Shown: positions 17,143 through 25,775 of the stretch, one piece after another | How the letters are laid out: each line of letters begins with the position of its first letter | How positions within the stretch are numbered: the stretch's first letter is position 1 | From: an uncultured Rhodospirillales bacterium | Lineage (GTDB): Bacteria; Pseudomonadota; Alphaproteobacteria; CAAGCB01; CAG-977 | Direction of reading: 5' to 3' | Assembly: GCA_902777205.1 (NCBI GenBank) | Contig: CACYSU010000010.1 | Span: 1-64,000 of the forward strand | Length of the DNA: 64,000 nt | Notes under the pieces: generated by a model | The model's database searches: none | What the model was told of the DNA's origin: nothing | The model's input: only the letters and a program-made list of their open reading frames with translations | Program-made: the position numbers and the translations under genes

Positions 17143-18255
17143 TCATTCGACGGGGTCGGGATAGCGGTAGATGTCGTTTTCAAAGTTTTTCAGCAGCAGG
17201 AAAGCGCCGTCGCGGCCGACGCACCGCTGGTCGGCGACGATGATCTTGCCGCCGCCGCCGGGGATGTCGATCGCGTAGGTCGGCACGGCGTATCCGGACG
17301 TGTGGCCGCGCAGGGCGTTGATCAGCTCGATTCCCTTGGCCACCGGAACGCGGAAATGCATCGACCCCTCGATCGGGTCGCATTGGAACAGGTAGTACGG
17401 GCGGACGCGGTGTTTCAACAGCTCGTGCATCAGCTTTTTCAACGTTTCGGCGTCGTCGTTGACGCCTTTGAGCAAAACCGTCTGCGATCCGGACAAAACG
17501 CCGGCGTCCGCGATGCGTTCGCACGCTTTGGCCGTTTCCGGCGTCATTTCGTCGGGGTGTGTGAAATGCAGGCTGAAATACACGGGGTGGTGTTTGCGGA
17601 TGGTTTTCATCAACGCCGGCGTGATCCGCATCGGCAGAACGGCGGGGACTTTCGATCCGATCCGGATCATTTCGACGTGCTTGATCGCCCGCAGCCGACC
17701 CAGCAGGTAATCCAGCGTTTCGTCCGCCATGGTCAGCGGGTCGCCGCCCGACACCAGAACGTCGCGGACTTCCGGATGCGCGGCGATATAGGCAAACGCT
17801 TTTTCCCAGCGGTCTTTCATAGGTTCGGCGCGCGCCGCGTGACGCCCGACCAGACGCGAACGCGTGCAGTACCGGCAGTACGCCGAACAGTAATGCGTCG
17901 TTAAAAACAATACGCGGTCGGGATAGCGGTGAACCAGCCCGTCCGCGACCATGCACGGTTCTTCGCCCAGCGGGTCGGGGGTTTCGCCCGCGCCGACCGT
18001 TTTTTCGGCGGGCGAGGGCAGCATCGTTTTGCGCAGCGGCGAATCCGCCAGCAGCGACGCGTAATAGGGCGTGATCGCCGTCGGAAAGGAATCCGGCATC
18101 GACAACGCCGTCCGTTCCGGTTCGGTCAGTTCAAACAGCCGCCCGATTTGTTCCGCGGTCGTCAGCCGGTTTTTCAGCTGCCAACGCCAATCGTTCCATT
18201 CGCGGGCGGAAACGTCGGGGTAAAATCGTTTGCGAAAATCGGCGGCTTTTGTCAT
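17143..18255 (-). CDS. Lysine 2,3-aminomutase family radical SAM enzyme
   Basis: A 370-aa protein. The radical SAM cluster motif is C123-SAY-C127-RY-C130-T-R. It keeps KamA-type features: HRYPDRVLFLTT before the cluster, SLHFTHPDEMTPE, the CDPIEGSMHFRVP segment and the PLP/lysine-binding region DIPGGGGKI. Such enzymes move the alpha-amino group of lysine to the beta position using SAM, PLP and a 4Fe-4S cluster. The protein is shorter than classical KamA (over 400 aa) and closer in size to EpmB, which modifies elongation factor P; the CTR after the cluster and the GGGGK motif favour KamA. No efp or epmA gene is nearby. Confidence 0.8.
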   Translation of the reverse strand: MTKAADFRKRFYPDVSAREWNDWRWQLKNRLTTAEQIGRLFELTEPERTALSMPDSFPTAITPYYASLLADSPLRKTMLPSPAEKTVGAGETPDPLGEEPCMVADGLVHRYPDRVLFLTTHYCSAYCRYCTRSRLVGRHAARAEPMKDRWEKAFAYIAAHPEVRDVLVSGGDPLTMADETLDYLLGRLRAIKHVEMIRIGSKVPAVLPMRITPALMKTIRKHHPVYFSLHFTHPDEMTPETAKACERIADAGVLSGSQTVLLKGVNDDAETLKKLMHELLKHRVRPYYLFQCDPIEGSMHFRVPVAKGIELINALRGHTSGYAVPTYAIDIPGGGGKIIVADQRCVGRDGAFLLLKNFENDIYRYPDPVE

Positions 18256-18321
18256 TAAAAAATCCTTTTAAAACAGTTGATTCTGATGCATTATCTGATC
18301 AATAACCCAATGGAGGGAAAA

Positions 18322-18600
18322 ATGAAAAAGTTTTTTGCGTGCGCTTTGTGTTTTTTAAGCCTGTCGATCCTGTTTCCTCCGGCCGTTCGCGCGGCGACGG
18401 TGAAAAACGCCGACAGCAAACCGCATTCGCTGGTCGTGAAACGGGGGGCCGATTCGTTTCAGGTCGTGATCGATTCCAACGGAACGATCAAGGATTTGTG
18501 TGCGTTCTGCACGATCGAAGTCGTCGGATTCAGTCTGTTGGACATTGAAAACGAACTGATGCTGGTGATTCGCGACGGTGTTTTAAGCGTTCAAAAGTAA
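18322..18600 (+). CDS. Small secreted protein, unknown function
   Basis: A 92-aa protein. The start at 18322 is set by GGAGGG 5 bases upstream. A signal peptide MKKFFACALCFLSLSILFPP ends near VRA|A at residue 26. The mature part of about 67 residues contains two cysteines spaced CAFC, and reads like a small beta-sandwich (SLVVKRGADSFQVVID). No family recognised. A terminator follows at 18648-18673. Confidence 0.6.
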   Translation: MKKFFACALCFLSLSILFPPAVRAATVKNADSKPHSLVVKRGADSFQVVIDSNGTIKDLCAFCTIEVVGFSLLDIENELMLVIRDGVLSVQK

Positions 18601-18647
18601 CCGCAAACCTTGTTTCCCCTCTGCCGGATCGCCGCGTCCGGCGCGAT

Positions 18648-18673
18648 AAAGTCCCTTTTGCGGACTTTTTTTA
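18648..18673 (+). terminator. Rho-independent terminator
   Basis: AAAGTCC, short loop, GGACTTT with a long T run. Confidence 0.8.
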
Positions 18674-18691
18674 TGCAAAAAAAGATACGGA

Positions 18692-18707
18692 TGTATGACT
18701 TTCGTCA
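18692..18707. promoter_or_regulatory. Inverted repeat upstream of the prepilin promoter
   Basis: TATGAC-TTTC-GTCATA, a perfect 6-4-6 inverted repeat about 25 bases upstream of the -35 box of the prepilin gene. Its place suits an activator site; no regulator is known. Confidence 0.35.
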
Positions 18708-18731
18708 TAGCGGTTATGCGTTTTCTCCGAA

Positions 18732-18760
18732 TTGTTTCGCGTCTTTCGCGGGCGTAAGAT
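18732..18760 (+). promoter_or_regulatory. Promoter of the prepilin gene
   Basis: -35 TTGTTT (18732-18737), 17-bp spacer, -10 TAAGAT (18755-18760), followed by AAGGAG 7 bases before the ATG at 18794. Confidence 0.6.
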
Positions 18761-18793
18761 GAAATCATAAGGTGAAAACTAAGGAGAAATGTC

Positions 18794-19381
18794 ATGAAAC
18801 GCATTCATACACAAGAATCCGGCCGTTCAATGGTCGAAATGCTGGGCGTTCTGGCGATCGTCGGCGTTCTGTCCGTCGGCGGTATCGCGGGTTACTCTCA
18901 GGCTATGTCCAAATTTAAAGTGACGAAGGCGATGGACCAAGTCCAGACCATCATCACCAACATCCGTACGCTGTACGCTTCCCAGCGTACCTACACGTCC
19001 CTGACGCCGGTTCAGGCGCAGGCGCTGGGTATTCTGACCGAAGAATCCATCAGCGGCACGAAAGGTTTGAACCCGTTCGGCGGCACGATCGAATTCGGCG
19101 TCGGCTCGGCGGCCGGCTCCGCGCGTTCGTTCACGGTTAAATACGGCGCTCTGACCGGTGAAGCCTGCGTTAAAATGGCGACGGCCGACTGGGGTTCCGA
19201 CCAGTCTTCCGGTTTGCTGTCCATCACGATGGAAGGCGGCACGAAGCAAGTTTGCGACTGGCCGCACGCCACGGGCTTGACCGTTTCCGGCGCGAACTGC
19301 GACCTGCCTGTCACGATCGCCGTCGCGACGAACGGCTGCGGTGTCAACCAGAACGGTTCCGTTACGTGGGAATACCGTTAA
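18794..19381 (+). CDS. Type IV prepilin-like protein
   Basis: A 195-aa protein. A short basic leader ends in Gly, and the mature protein would start RSMVEMLGVLAIVGVLSVGG: residue 5 is the conserved Glu and a hydrophobic helix follows, as in type IV pilins and pseudopilins, although position 1 is Arg rather than Phe or Met. The globular part (about 60-195) has four cysteines able to form the disulfide-bonded loop seen in PilS-type pilins. It has its own promoter, a strong ribosome-binding site and a strong terminator, consistent with high expression. No pilus assembly genes are in the window. Confidence 0.8.
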   Translation: MKRIHTQESGRSMVEMLGVLAIVGVLSVGGIAGYSQAMSKFKVTKAMDQVQTIITNIRTLYASQRTYTSLTPVQAQALGILTEESISGTKGLNPFGGTIEFGVGSAAGSARSFTVKYGALTGEACVKMATADWGSDQSSGLLSITMEGGTKQVCDWPHATGLTVSGANCDLPVTIAVATNGCGVNQNGSVTWEYR

Positions 19382-19401
19382 TCAAACGGTTTGATCCGAA
19401 A

Positions 19402-19432
19402 GAAACCCCCGTTTTCACGGGGGTTTCCTTTT
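19402..19432. terminator. Bidirectional terminator after the prepilin gene
   Basis: AAACCCCCGT, TTTC loop, ACGGGGGTTT and a T-rich tail; lies between convergent genes. Confidence 0.85.
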
Positions 19433-19463
19433 GCCTGAAATCCGAAAGCCGCCGTTTTTTCAG

Positions 19464-19961
19464 TCAGTGTTTTTTGGTGTAAAACGAAACCGTCGTCCGG
19501 TCGGACAGGCGGCTGACGCGTTTTAAATCGAAATCCGAACGCAGGCGGGAAAAATCGGGTTTCGTCCCGTTGGAAAAGGATACGTTTTCCGTCGTCAAAA
19601 CGATCCGGTCAACGCGCCCGTTTTCCAGAAAAAAGGCGTACGTTTCCGCCCCGCCCAGCAAAGTGGGGGAGTTCAGCCCCTTTTCGCGCAAAATGCCGTC
19701 CAGTTCGGGCAGGGTTGAAAAATAGATCCGGTTGCCCGCGTTTTCCCGTTTGTGCCGCGTCAGGATCAGCAGCGGTTTCGATGTCAGGCGATTCTGGAAC
19801 TCTTCGGCCGTTTTGCGCCCGCAAATGAAACAATCGCACGCCGCGCTGCGCAAAAACGACCGCAGCTGTTCCTTGTCCTCCGCGCTGGAAAAATCGCCGT
19901 TGCCGCGTTCGTCCGCGATGAACCCGTTTTGGCTGACGGCGGCGAACAGGGTTATCTGCAT
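19464..19961 (-). CDS. DHFR/RibD-like reductase
   Basis: A 165-aa protein with the dihydrofolate-reductase fold. It begins MQITLFAAVSQNGFIADERG, has CDCFICGRKTAEEF for the cofactor-binding helix and LLGGAETYAFFLENG for the glycine motif, which match the RibD C-terminal / DHFR-like family. Members reduce pteridine-like or pyrimidine substrates with NADPH. It overlaps the end of the CofE-like ligase gene by 10 bases and is the last gene of that operon, which suggests both act on the same small molecule. It is divergent enough that true DHFR activity cannot be assumed. Confidence 0.75.
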   Translation of the reverse strand: MQITLFAAVSQNGFIADERGNGDFSSAEDKEQLRSFLRSAACDCFICGRKTAEEFQNRLTSKPLLILTRHKRENAGNRIYFSTLPELDGILREKGLNSPTLLGGAETYAFFLENGRVDRIVLTTENVSFSNGTKPDFSRLRSDFDLKRVSRLSDRTTVSFYTKKH

Positions 19962-20680
19962 GGCTTCATCACCGATAAAAGGGGGGTGTAAAGGTCGTCT
20001 TCGGGATCTATTTTAAAATCTTTCATGGACGCGTTTGCGTTGAACACGATCTTGTCCCACCCGCGCAGGATCACCACCGGCGTGCATTCGTCGGATTCGC
20101 CCATCAGCAAAACCGCCATCGCGGCCAAAGCGTCGATTTGATCCACCTGCGTCAACGCCAGCGGACGGCCGAACAGGTCGGCTTGGCCGCGCAGGTCTTT
20201 CAACGGTTTGACGCCGGACAATCCCGTCGATATGCCCGTGACGCCGTAACGCAGCGGGGTCGTGTGGCTGTCCGTCGATACGACGCCCAAATCGGCCAAG
20301 TCGTTCTTTTCGCATAAAAATTTCCGTATTTCGGCGCACAGCGCGTCAACGTTTTTCGGCCACATGACGTAATATCCGCCCGCGTTGCTGGCGTCAATGC
20401 CGGCGGCGGGGATCAGCACGTTGTCCGTGACGGTCAGATTGACGTTGAAACCGCTTTTGTGCGTATAGGCCAGATAGCGGTCGGCTTCTTGGCGGATCAG
20501 TTCCGTTTTGTCCGTTCCGTCGCAGGGGACGCACCGCCCTTGGTGGATGCCGAGGATTTTCGACGTGATGAACACGATGTCCTTTTCATGCAGCGCGGGC
20601 AGGGCGTCCAGAATGTCGTAAATGTCGTCGCGCGGCGGGCGAACCAGACGCGTGTGAACGGGAATGAATTCAAAAGCCAT
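19952..20680 (-). CDS. CofE-like gamma-glutamyl ligase
   Basis: A 242-aa protein of the coenzyme F420-0:L-glutamate ligase (CofE) family. Marks are DIVFITSKILGIHQGR near residue 33 (CofE has AQK-I-VSKAEGR here), DASNAGG near residue 97, STDSHTTPLRYGVTG around residue 135, and the segment ALTQVDQIDALAAMAVLLMGE. CofE adds glutamate through its gamma-carboxyl to F420-0 using GTP. No other F420 gene is visible, and bacteria of this group are not known to make F420. A relative is annotated in other bacteria as a putative folate gamma-glutamate ligase. It follows glnQ-like gene by 12 bases and overlaps the DHFR-like gene. Confidence 0.75.
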   Translation of the reverse strand: MAFEFIPVHTRLVRPPRDDIYDILDALPALHEKDIVFITSKILGIHQGRCVPCDGTDKTELIRQEADRYLAYTHKSGFNVNLTVTDNVLIPAAGIDASNAGGYYVMWPKNVDALCAEIRKFLCEKNDLADLGVVSTDSHTTPLRYGVTGISTGLSGVKPLKDLRGQADLFGRPLALTQVDQIDALAAMAVLLMGESDECTPVVILRGWDKIVFNANASMKDFKIDPEDDLYTPLLSVMKPCR

Positions 20681-20692
20681 GTCAAAACTCCG

Positions 20693-21439
20693 TTATTTCA
20701 ATACCTTGGACAGGAAATCGCGCAGCCGCGGGCTTTGCGGGTTGTTAAAGATTTCCCGCGGCGTGTTTTCTTCGGCGATGCCTTTGTTGTCAAAGAACAT
20801 GACGCGGTTGGCGACTTCGCGCGCGAAACCCATTTCGTGCGTCACCAAAACCATGGTCATCCCCTTTTGCGCCAAACGGCGAACCAGTTCCAGCACTTCG
20901 CCGACCATTTCCGGATCAAGGGCGGATGTCGGTTCGTCGAACAGCATGATGTCCGGATTCATCGCCAAAGCCCGCGCGATCGCGATGCGCTGACGCTGGC
21001 CGCCCGACAGCATGGCGGGATACAGGTTCGCTTTGTCCGGCAAACCGACCGCGGCCAGCAGCTCGTCCGCCTTTTCCGCGGCCTGCGCGGGCGTCATGAT
21101 TTTCAATTTGACGGGGGCGAGCGTGATGTTTTCGCGCACGGTCATATGGCCGAACAGGTTGAATTGCTGGAACACCATGCCGATTTTGCGGCGCACGCGG
21201 TTGATGTCCGTTCCTTTGGCGGTGATGTCCGTACCCTCGAACAATATCCGTCCGGCGGTCGGCCGTTCCAATCCGTTCAGCATCCGCAGAAACGTCGATT
21301 TGCCGCATCCCGACGGGCCGATGATCGAAATCACGTCGCCGGTTTCGACCGTTGTTGAAACGTTGTCCAAAATGATGTCGGAACCGTAGGCTTTGCGGAC
21401 GTTTCGCACGTCCAGCAGCGTTTTTTTCTCAGCGTTCAT
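20693..21439 (-). CDS. Polar amino acid ABC transporter ATP-binding protein
   Basis: A 248-aa ATPase of the GlnQ/HisP type. Walker A is GPSGCGKST, the signature is [15 protein letters not shown], Walker B is [14 protein letters not shown] and the switch His is in LVTHEMGFA. It overlaps the end of the fused permease gene by 11 bases, forming a two-gene importer that lacks a separate permease and binding protein because these are fused. The probable substrate class is polar amino acids such as glutamate or glutamine. Confidence 0.94.
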   Translation of the reverse strand: MNAEKKTLLDVRNVRKAYGSDIILDNVSTTVETGDVISIIGPSGCGKSTFLRMLNGLERPTAGRILFEGTDITAKGTDINRVRRKIGMVFQQFNLFGHMTVRENITLAPVKLKIMTPAQAAEKADELLAAVGLPDKANLYPAMLSGGQRQRIAIARALAMNPDIMLFDEPTSALDPEMVGEVLELVRRLAQKGMTMVLVTHEMGFAREVANRVMFFDNKGIAEENTPREIFNNPQSPRLRDFLSKVLK

Positions 21440-22889
21440 TTCTTTTCAACCTCTTTTCCAAACGGGAAACACCCGCCGTCAGCGCCAGAACCATCGTCAG
21501 ATAGATCGCCGCCACCGCCGCCAGCGGCATAAACGCGTCATAGGTGATGCTGCGGATGATGTCGCCGCCGCGCGTCAGGTCGGTCAGCCCGATATAGCCG
21601 CAAATCGACGTTTCCTTGATCAGCACGATGAATTCGTTGGCCAAGGCCGGCAGAACGTTTTTAAACGCCTGCGGCAGGATGACGAAACGCATCGTTTGGG
21701 AAAAGTCAAGGCCGAGCGAACGGCCGGCTTCGTTTTGTCCGTTATCTACGGACAGAATGCCCGAACGCACGATTTCCGCCACATAGGCGGCCGAGTTCAA
21801 TCCGAACGCGACGGTGGCGACCAGCAGTTTATGCACATCCAGCGCGGCGAACACGACATAATACATGATCAACAGCTGGATGACGGCGGGCGTGCCGCGC
21901 ACGACGGTCAGGTAAATGCGGCACAGGAAATTCAAAACGGGAAACGATCCGTTTTTGTCGTGCGCCACGCGGACAATGCCGATGATCCCGCCGAACACGA
22001 CGCCGGTCAGCGCGGCGAACAGGCTGATGATCAGCGTGTTGCCCAATCCCGACAGCAGGTATTTCCAGCGCGCGTCCGTCAGGAAATCGTTTTCAAATCG
22101 GGCGGTCAGGCCGGATCGCGTTTCGGATTTTTCCGCCGCGGCGCGCACGATCAGCACCTGTTTCGACGTTGTGTATGAATCGGAAAAGTCGATGTTTTTC
22201 AGCCGGTCGGGAGTGACGGTCATGCCCGCGACGCCGATGTCGGCCTTGCCCGATTGCACCGCGCCGATGATCGCGTCGAATTCCATGTCTTCGATGACGG
22301 GGCGCAGACCCAAACGGTCGGCGACGGCTTTGGCCAAATCAATGTCGATGCCGCGAATCTCGCCCTTTTCATAAAACTCGTAGGGCGGGAAAGTCGCGTT
22401 GGTCGCGATTTTCAAAACGCCGGCCGACGCTTGCGCGCTGCGCGGGGTGAACGGGTGCGCGCCCTTTTCGTCCCCGATGTGGTTTTTGACGATCCGGCCG
22501 ATCGTGCCGTCGTCGGTCAAGGCTTTCAGCGCGGCGTTGATCCGCCGTTTCAGCTCCGGATTCTTTTTGGAAACGGCGATCGCGTAGTGTTCCGTGTCGA
22601 AATCCATTTCCGGAACGGTCAGCCCGTCGTTCAGCGCGACAAAAGCTTTCGCAGGCTGTTCGTCAATCATGACGGCGTCGATTTTTCCGCGCAGCAGGGA
22701 CTGCACCGCGTCGCCGGCCTTGTTGTACCGCTCCACCCTGACGTTTTCCGCGTCGGTCAGCATCACGTCCGCCGTCGTTCCCAGCTGGACGCCGACGGTT
22801 TTTCCGCCCAGTTCCGCCGCCGCGTCGAACGCCGCCGCGCCCCGCGCCGCCAACAGGCAGAACACGAAAAGCCAAAACCCCTTTTTCAT
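21429..22889 (-). CDS. Fused substrate-binding protein/permease, halves permuted
   Basis: A 486-aa protein: signal peptide (1-20), periplasmic binding part (about 28-255) and a C-terminal GlnP/HisM-type permease (about 280-480) with the [21 protein letters not shown] coupling loop (motif partly within residues 395-415). In the usual amino-acid binding protein, the [14 protein letters not shown] half comes first and the [11 protein letters not shown] half second. Here the order is reversed: residues 29-140 hold the second half, with [19 protein letters not shown] and the C-terminal helices, and residues 159-250 hold the first half, ending QVLIVR. The domain looks circularly permuted. Start set by AAGGGA 6 to 10 bases upstream. 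Confidence 0.85.
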   Translation of the reverse strand: MKKGFWLFVFCLLAARGAAAFDAAAELGGKTVGVQLGTTADVMLTDAENVRVERYNKAGDAVQSLLRGKIDAVMIDEQPAKAFVALNDGLTVPEMDFDTEHYAIAVSKKNPELKRRINAALKALTDDGTIGRIVKNHIGDEKGAHPFTPRSAQASAGVLKIATNATFPPYEFYEKGEIRGIDIDLAKAVADRLGLRPVIEDMEFDAIIGAVQSGKADIGVAGMTVTPDRLKNIDFSDSYTTSKQVLIVRAAAEKSETRSGLTARFENDFLTDARWKYLLSGLGNTLIISLFAALTGVVFGGIIGIVRVAHDKNGSFPVLNFLCRIYLTVVRGTPAVIQLLIMYYVVFAALDVHKLLVATVAFGLNSAAYVAEIVRSGILSVDNGQNEAGRSLGLDFSQTMRFVILPQAFKNVLPALANEFIVLIKETSICGYIGLTDLTRGGDIIRSITYDAFMPLAAVAAIYLTMVLALTAGVSRLEKRLKRNER

Positions 22890-22975
22890 CGTTCATCCCT
22901 TGATAAAAAACAAAACGGATTTCCTTTTAAAACAAAACGTCCGGCGGCGCAACCGCGCTTTGCGTCAAAAAACGC

Positions 22976-23004
22976 TTGACTTAAAGTCTGGTTTAACTTT
23001 TAGA
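22976..23004 (+). promoter_or_regulatory. Promoter with inverted repeat in the spacer
   Basis: -35 TTGACT (22976-22981), 17-bp spacer, -10 TTTAGA (22999-23004). The spacer carries inverted repeats (TAAAGT at 22982-22987 with ACTTTTA at 22996-23002), a place where MerR-type regulators bind in other promoters. The regulator is unknown. Confidence 0.5.
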
Positions 23005-23037
23005 CTGAAAAGAACAATCGGGAAAGGAGTTAAGGTT

Positions 23038-23553
23038 ATGAGTCGGGATTTGGTTTTCAATTACCGTAAAAGCTATGGTTTTCTGTGTTTCGGCCTGCTG
23101 TCCGTTTTCGCGGCGCTGTTTTTGGCCGTTCCGATGCTGACGTGTCCGTGCGCGTGGAATTTGCGCTGGGTGCTGCATTGGTGGTATTGGTACCTGATTC
23201 CGATGGGATCGGCGGCGGCGTTTCTGGCGTTCGGCGTTTCCAGCCTGCTGTTCTGGTTCAACCATGTGCGCAAAAAGCCCTATCTGGTCATCACGGACGA
23301 TATGATCCGCATTGACGCCGAAACGGACATCAAAACCGCCGATGTCGCAAGCTTTACGATCAAGCGTTTTCTGGGATGCGAAATGCTGTGCCTCGAAATC
23401 AAAAATCCGCGGGATTACAAATTTTCGTGGCGGTTCAGAGCCGACCGCCTGTTCCACAAAAAGCACCACGCTTTCATTTGTCCGGAACTGGTCGATAAAA
23501 AACAAGAGGTTGAAGATTGGTTCGCCGCCCGTTATCCGCGCGACGACGGGTGA
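23038..23553 (+). CDS. Membrane protein with PH-like cytoplasmic domain
   Basis: A 171-aa protein. The ATG at 23038 has GGAAAGGAG upstream. Two membrane helices (about 14-34 and 55-76) are followed by a soluble part of about 95 residues with MIRIDAETDIKTADVASFTIKRF, which has the alternating strand pattern of bacterial PH-like domains. No family is certain. It lies upstream of the FtsB-like gene with a gap of about 65 bases. Confidence 0.5.
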   Translation: MSRDLVFNYRKSYGFLCFGLLSVFAALFLAVPMLTCPCAWNLRWVLHWWYWYLIPMGSAAAFLAFGVSSLLFWFNHVRKKPYLVITDDMIRIDAETDIKTADVASFTIKRFLGCEMLCLEIKNPRDYKFSWRFRADRLFHKKHHAFICPELVDKKQEVEDWFAARYPRDDG

Positions 23554-23618
23554 GGGGGCTTTTTTTCTTCATATTTTGAAAAATGTTGCTAGTATGGGGG
23601 CGAAAGGATTCCGCCCCC

Positions 23619-23936
23619 ATGCTGTTGTTTCAAGAGATTCGCCGCCGTTTGCGCCATTTGCTGGCGCCGCTGTTCTGGTTGGTGCTGACCGTTTATTTCG
23701 GCTATCACGCCGTGAACGGGGAACGCGGGCTGCGGCGGCTGTACGAATTGCGGCAGGAAATCCAGATCGCGACGCAGGTGGCCGACGAAATCGCCCTGCG
23801 CCGCGCCGAAATGGAACAAAAGGTGCGCCAGCTGTCCCCGCAAAGCATCGACCCCGATATGCTCGAGGAATCCGCCCGCACGTTGTTGAATATGGGGCAG
23901 GACGGCGATTACGTCATCCTTGACACGTCGGAATGA
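23619..23936 (+). CDS. FtsB/DivIC-family septum protein
   Basis: A 105-aa single-pass membrane protein. A membrane helix at about residues 12-30 is followed by a coiled coil (ELRQEIQIATQVADEIALRR), then a short conserved end with DPDMLEESARTLLNMG, the pattern of FtsB/DivIC septum-formation initiators. FtsB bridges FtsQ and FtsL at the division site. The start at 23619 fits the family; an upstream ATG at 23583 adds 12 unlikely residues. Its stop almost touches the convergent pgpA stop. Confidence 0.8.
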   Translation: MLLFQEIRRRLRHLLAPLFWLVLTVYFGYHAVNGERGLRRLYELRQEIQIATQVADEIALRRAEMEQKVRQLSPQSIDPDMLEESARTLLNMGQDGDYVILDTSE

Positions 23937-23937
23937 C

Positions 23938-24432
23938 TTATCCGGCGATGGACGCCCAGAACGCCTGCGAATCAAAGAAACGGCCGATCACGACCGTGCA
24001 GAGCAGGGCGTAAAGGCCAGCGAACACGTCGTCCAGCATGACGCCCGTCGCGCTGTGCAGCTTTGAATCCGCCCAGCAGGCCGGCCACGGTTTCAAAATG
24101 TCGAAAAAGCGGAACAGGACGAACGCGATCGCGTATCCGGCCGGATTCAGCGGCGTGACCAGCAAGGCCAGCCATTGGCCGACGACTTCGTCGATGACGA
24201 TCATGCCGGGGTCTTCGGTGTTCGTTTCGCGCATGACGATGTCCGCGCTCCACACGCCGATGAAATAGACGACGACCGACGCCGCCAGCAAAACCGCCCA
24301 GTTCCCGTAGTGCATCAGCGCGAATCCGAATGGCAGAGCCGCCAGCGATCCGAACGTCCCCGACGCGGCGGGCGCTTTGCCCGACCCGAACCAAGTCCCT
24401 AAAACAAAAGCCGTTTTGGTCTTTACCGACAT
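23938..24432 (-). CDS. pgpA: Phosphatidylglycerophosphatase A
   Basis: A 164-aa inner-membrane enzyme removing phosphate from phosphatidylglycerophosphate to make phosphatidylglycerol. PgpA marks are GSGKAPAASGTFGSLAALP near the start, DPGMIVIDEVVGQWLAL in the middle with the catalytic acidic residues, and FRFFDILKPWPA followed by GVMLDDVFAGLYA near the end. Three to four membrane helices are visible. Length is normal. Confidence 0.95.
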   Translation of the reverse strand: MSVKTKTAFVLGTWFGSGKAPAASGTFGSLAALPFGFALMHYGNWAVLLAASVVVYFIGVWSADIVMRETNTEDPGMIVIDEVVGQWLALLVTPLNPAGYAIAFVLFRFFDILKPWPACWADSKLHSATGVMLDDVFAGLYALLCTVVIGRFFDSQAFWASIAG

Positions 24433-24533
24433 GATTTATTTTTCCCGTTGTTAAAAAAAATGTTTCAGAACGGACGTATCATATAGTATGTTATGAAAAA
24501 TGCCATAGATATTTCGGAAAGTCGCTTTATCAA

Positions 24534-25775
24534 ATGACAAACGGACATCGCAAAGACAGCTTTTTAAAACGTATGTTTCAGCCGCGCGACCTGATGATCC
24601 GCCAGCGCGACGAAATCGCTTTCCGTTCTTTGTCCCCGAAACGTCAGGCGGCGCTGTTCCTGATTTTATGCGCCGTCGTCGGGTGGAGCGCGTTCACTTC
24701 CTATCATTACCTGCGGTTCAATCCCGATTACGCCGCGAAACAGGCGGAGCTGAGCCGGCTGCGGGGCGAATACGCCGATTTGCAGGGCGAGGTTTCGGCC
24801 TTGTCCGACCGGCTGAACCTGTTTGTCGCGGAAATGGACGAAGCCGGTGCGGAACGGCGGGAAAAGACCGCGGCGCAGCCGGCGGGCGACGATTCCGGCC
24901 GTCTGCGCGAAGAGGCCGGCGTGCTGCGCGAACGGCTGGCGGTGCTGGCGGAAAGCGGCGCGGCGGAAAACGGCCGTCTGTCCTATCATCAGGCGCTGCT
25001 GCAGCGCGACATCGCGACGGCGGAGGCGCGCGCTTTGCAGAAAAAGGTCGGTAATCTGGAAAAGCAGATCGCCGGTATGCAGGACACGCAGCTGCTGGTG
25101 TTCCGCAAAATGGCGTCGCTGGCCGGCGGCAACATCGACGCGATCGAAAACGATTTGTCCGGCATACGGCAGGCTTTGGCGGCGACGGGGCTGGGGATGG
25201 ATTCGCTGGTGAACCGTATCCGTCGGGACAAGGAAAACGTCGGCATTGGCGGGCCGTTCATTCCCGCGCCGATGTCGAAACCGCAGCATCACCTGAATAT
25301 CTCTTTGGTCAGCTTGAACCAGCGGTTGGATCGCTGGTACGATTTGACGACGCTGCAGGACGCTTTGCCGATCGGAAAGCCGATCGAGCGAATCCGCGTG
25401 ACATCCCCGTTCGGATCGCGCGGCGACCCGTTTCAGGGCGCGCCCGCCCATCACGAAGCGGTCGATCTGGGCGGCATGATGGGCGAACCGGTGCGGGCGA
25501 CCGCCCCCGGAAAGGTGGTGCGCGCCGGACGGTGGGGATGGTATGGCAATATGGTTGAAATAGACCACGGTTTGGGGTTCAGAACGCGCTACGCCCATAT
25601 GGACAAGGTGTTTGTCACAAACGGCGACACGGTGCGTTCCGGCGACAAAATCGGAACGGTCGGCAATTCGGGACGCAGCACGGGTCCGCATCTGCATTAC
25701 GAGATCCGCGTCCGCGGACAGGCCGTCGATCCGATGAAATTCATCAAGGCGAAAAGAAATGTTTTCAAAAGTTAA
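24534..25775 (+). CDS. Membrane-anchored M23 murein endopeptidase
   Basis: A 413-aa protein: cytoplasmic head, one membrane helix (about 37-58), a long periplasmic coiled coil (about 65-190), and a C-terminal LytM/M23 domain from about residue 285. The zinc ligands are kept: H307 with D311 (HEAVD) and the HLH pair at 386-388. Such enzymes cut peptide cross-links in peptidoglycan. The next gene, a bactofilin, overlaps by 17 bases, a pairing known from other bacteria where bactofilins place M23 hydrolases. The ribosome-binding site is weak, so the start could be a few codons off. Confidence 0.88.
   Translation: MTNGHRKDSFLKRMFQPRDLMIRQRDEIAFRSLSPKRQAALFLILCAVVGWSAFTSYHYLRFNPDYAAKQAELSRLRGEYADLQGEVSALSDRLNLFVAEMDEAGAERREKTAAQPAGDDSGRLREEAGVLRERLAVLAESGAAENGRLSYHQALLQRDIATAEARALQKKVGNLEKQIAGMQDTQLLVFRKMASLAGGNIDAIENDLSGIRQALAATGLGMDSLVNRIRRDKENVGIGGPFIPAPMSKPQHHLNISLVSLNQRLDRWYDLTTLQDALPIGKPIERIRVTSPFGSRGDPFQGAPAHHEAVDLGGMMGEPVRATAPGKVVRAGRWGWYGNMVEIDHGLGFRTRYAHMDKVFVTNGDTVRSGDKIGTVGNSGRSTGPHLHYEIRVRGQAVDPMKFIKAKRNVFKS

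Noticed and set aside
17131-17146. Palindrome ATGACCGTCCGGTCAT overlapping the aminomutase stop
   Set aside because: A 7-bp stem with a 2-base loop and no T run; no clear function.
17143-18255. EpmB, the EF-P lysine aminomutase
   Set aside because: Length is near EpmB, but the CTR after the cluster and the GGGGK motif fit KamA better, and no efp or epmA is near.
19952-20680. Coenzyme F420 biosynthesis
   Set aside because: Only the CofE-like ligase is present and no other F420 gene is seen; folate-type or other glutamylation is more cautious.
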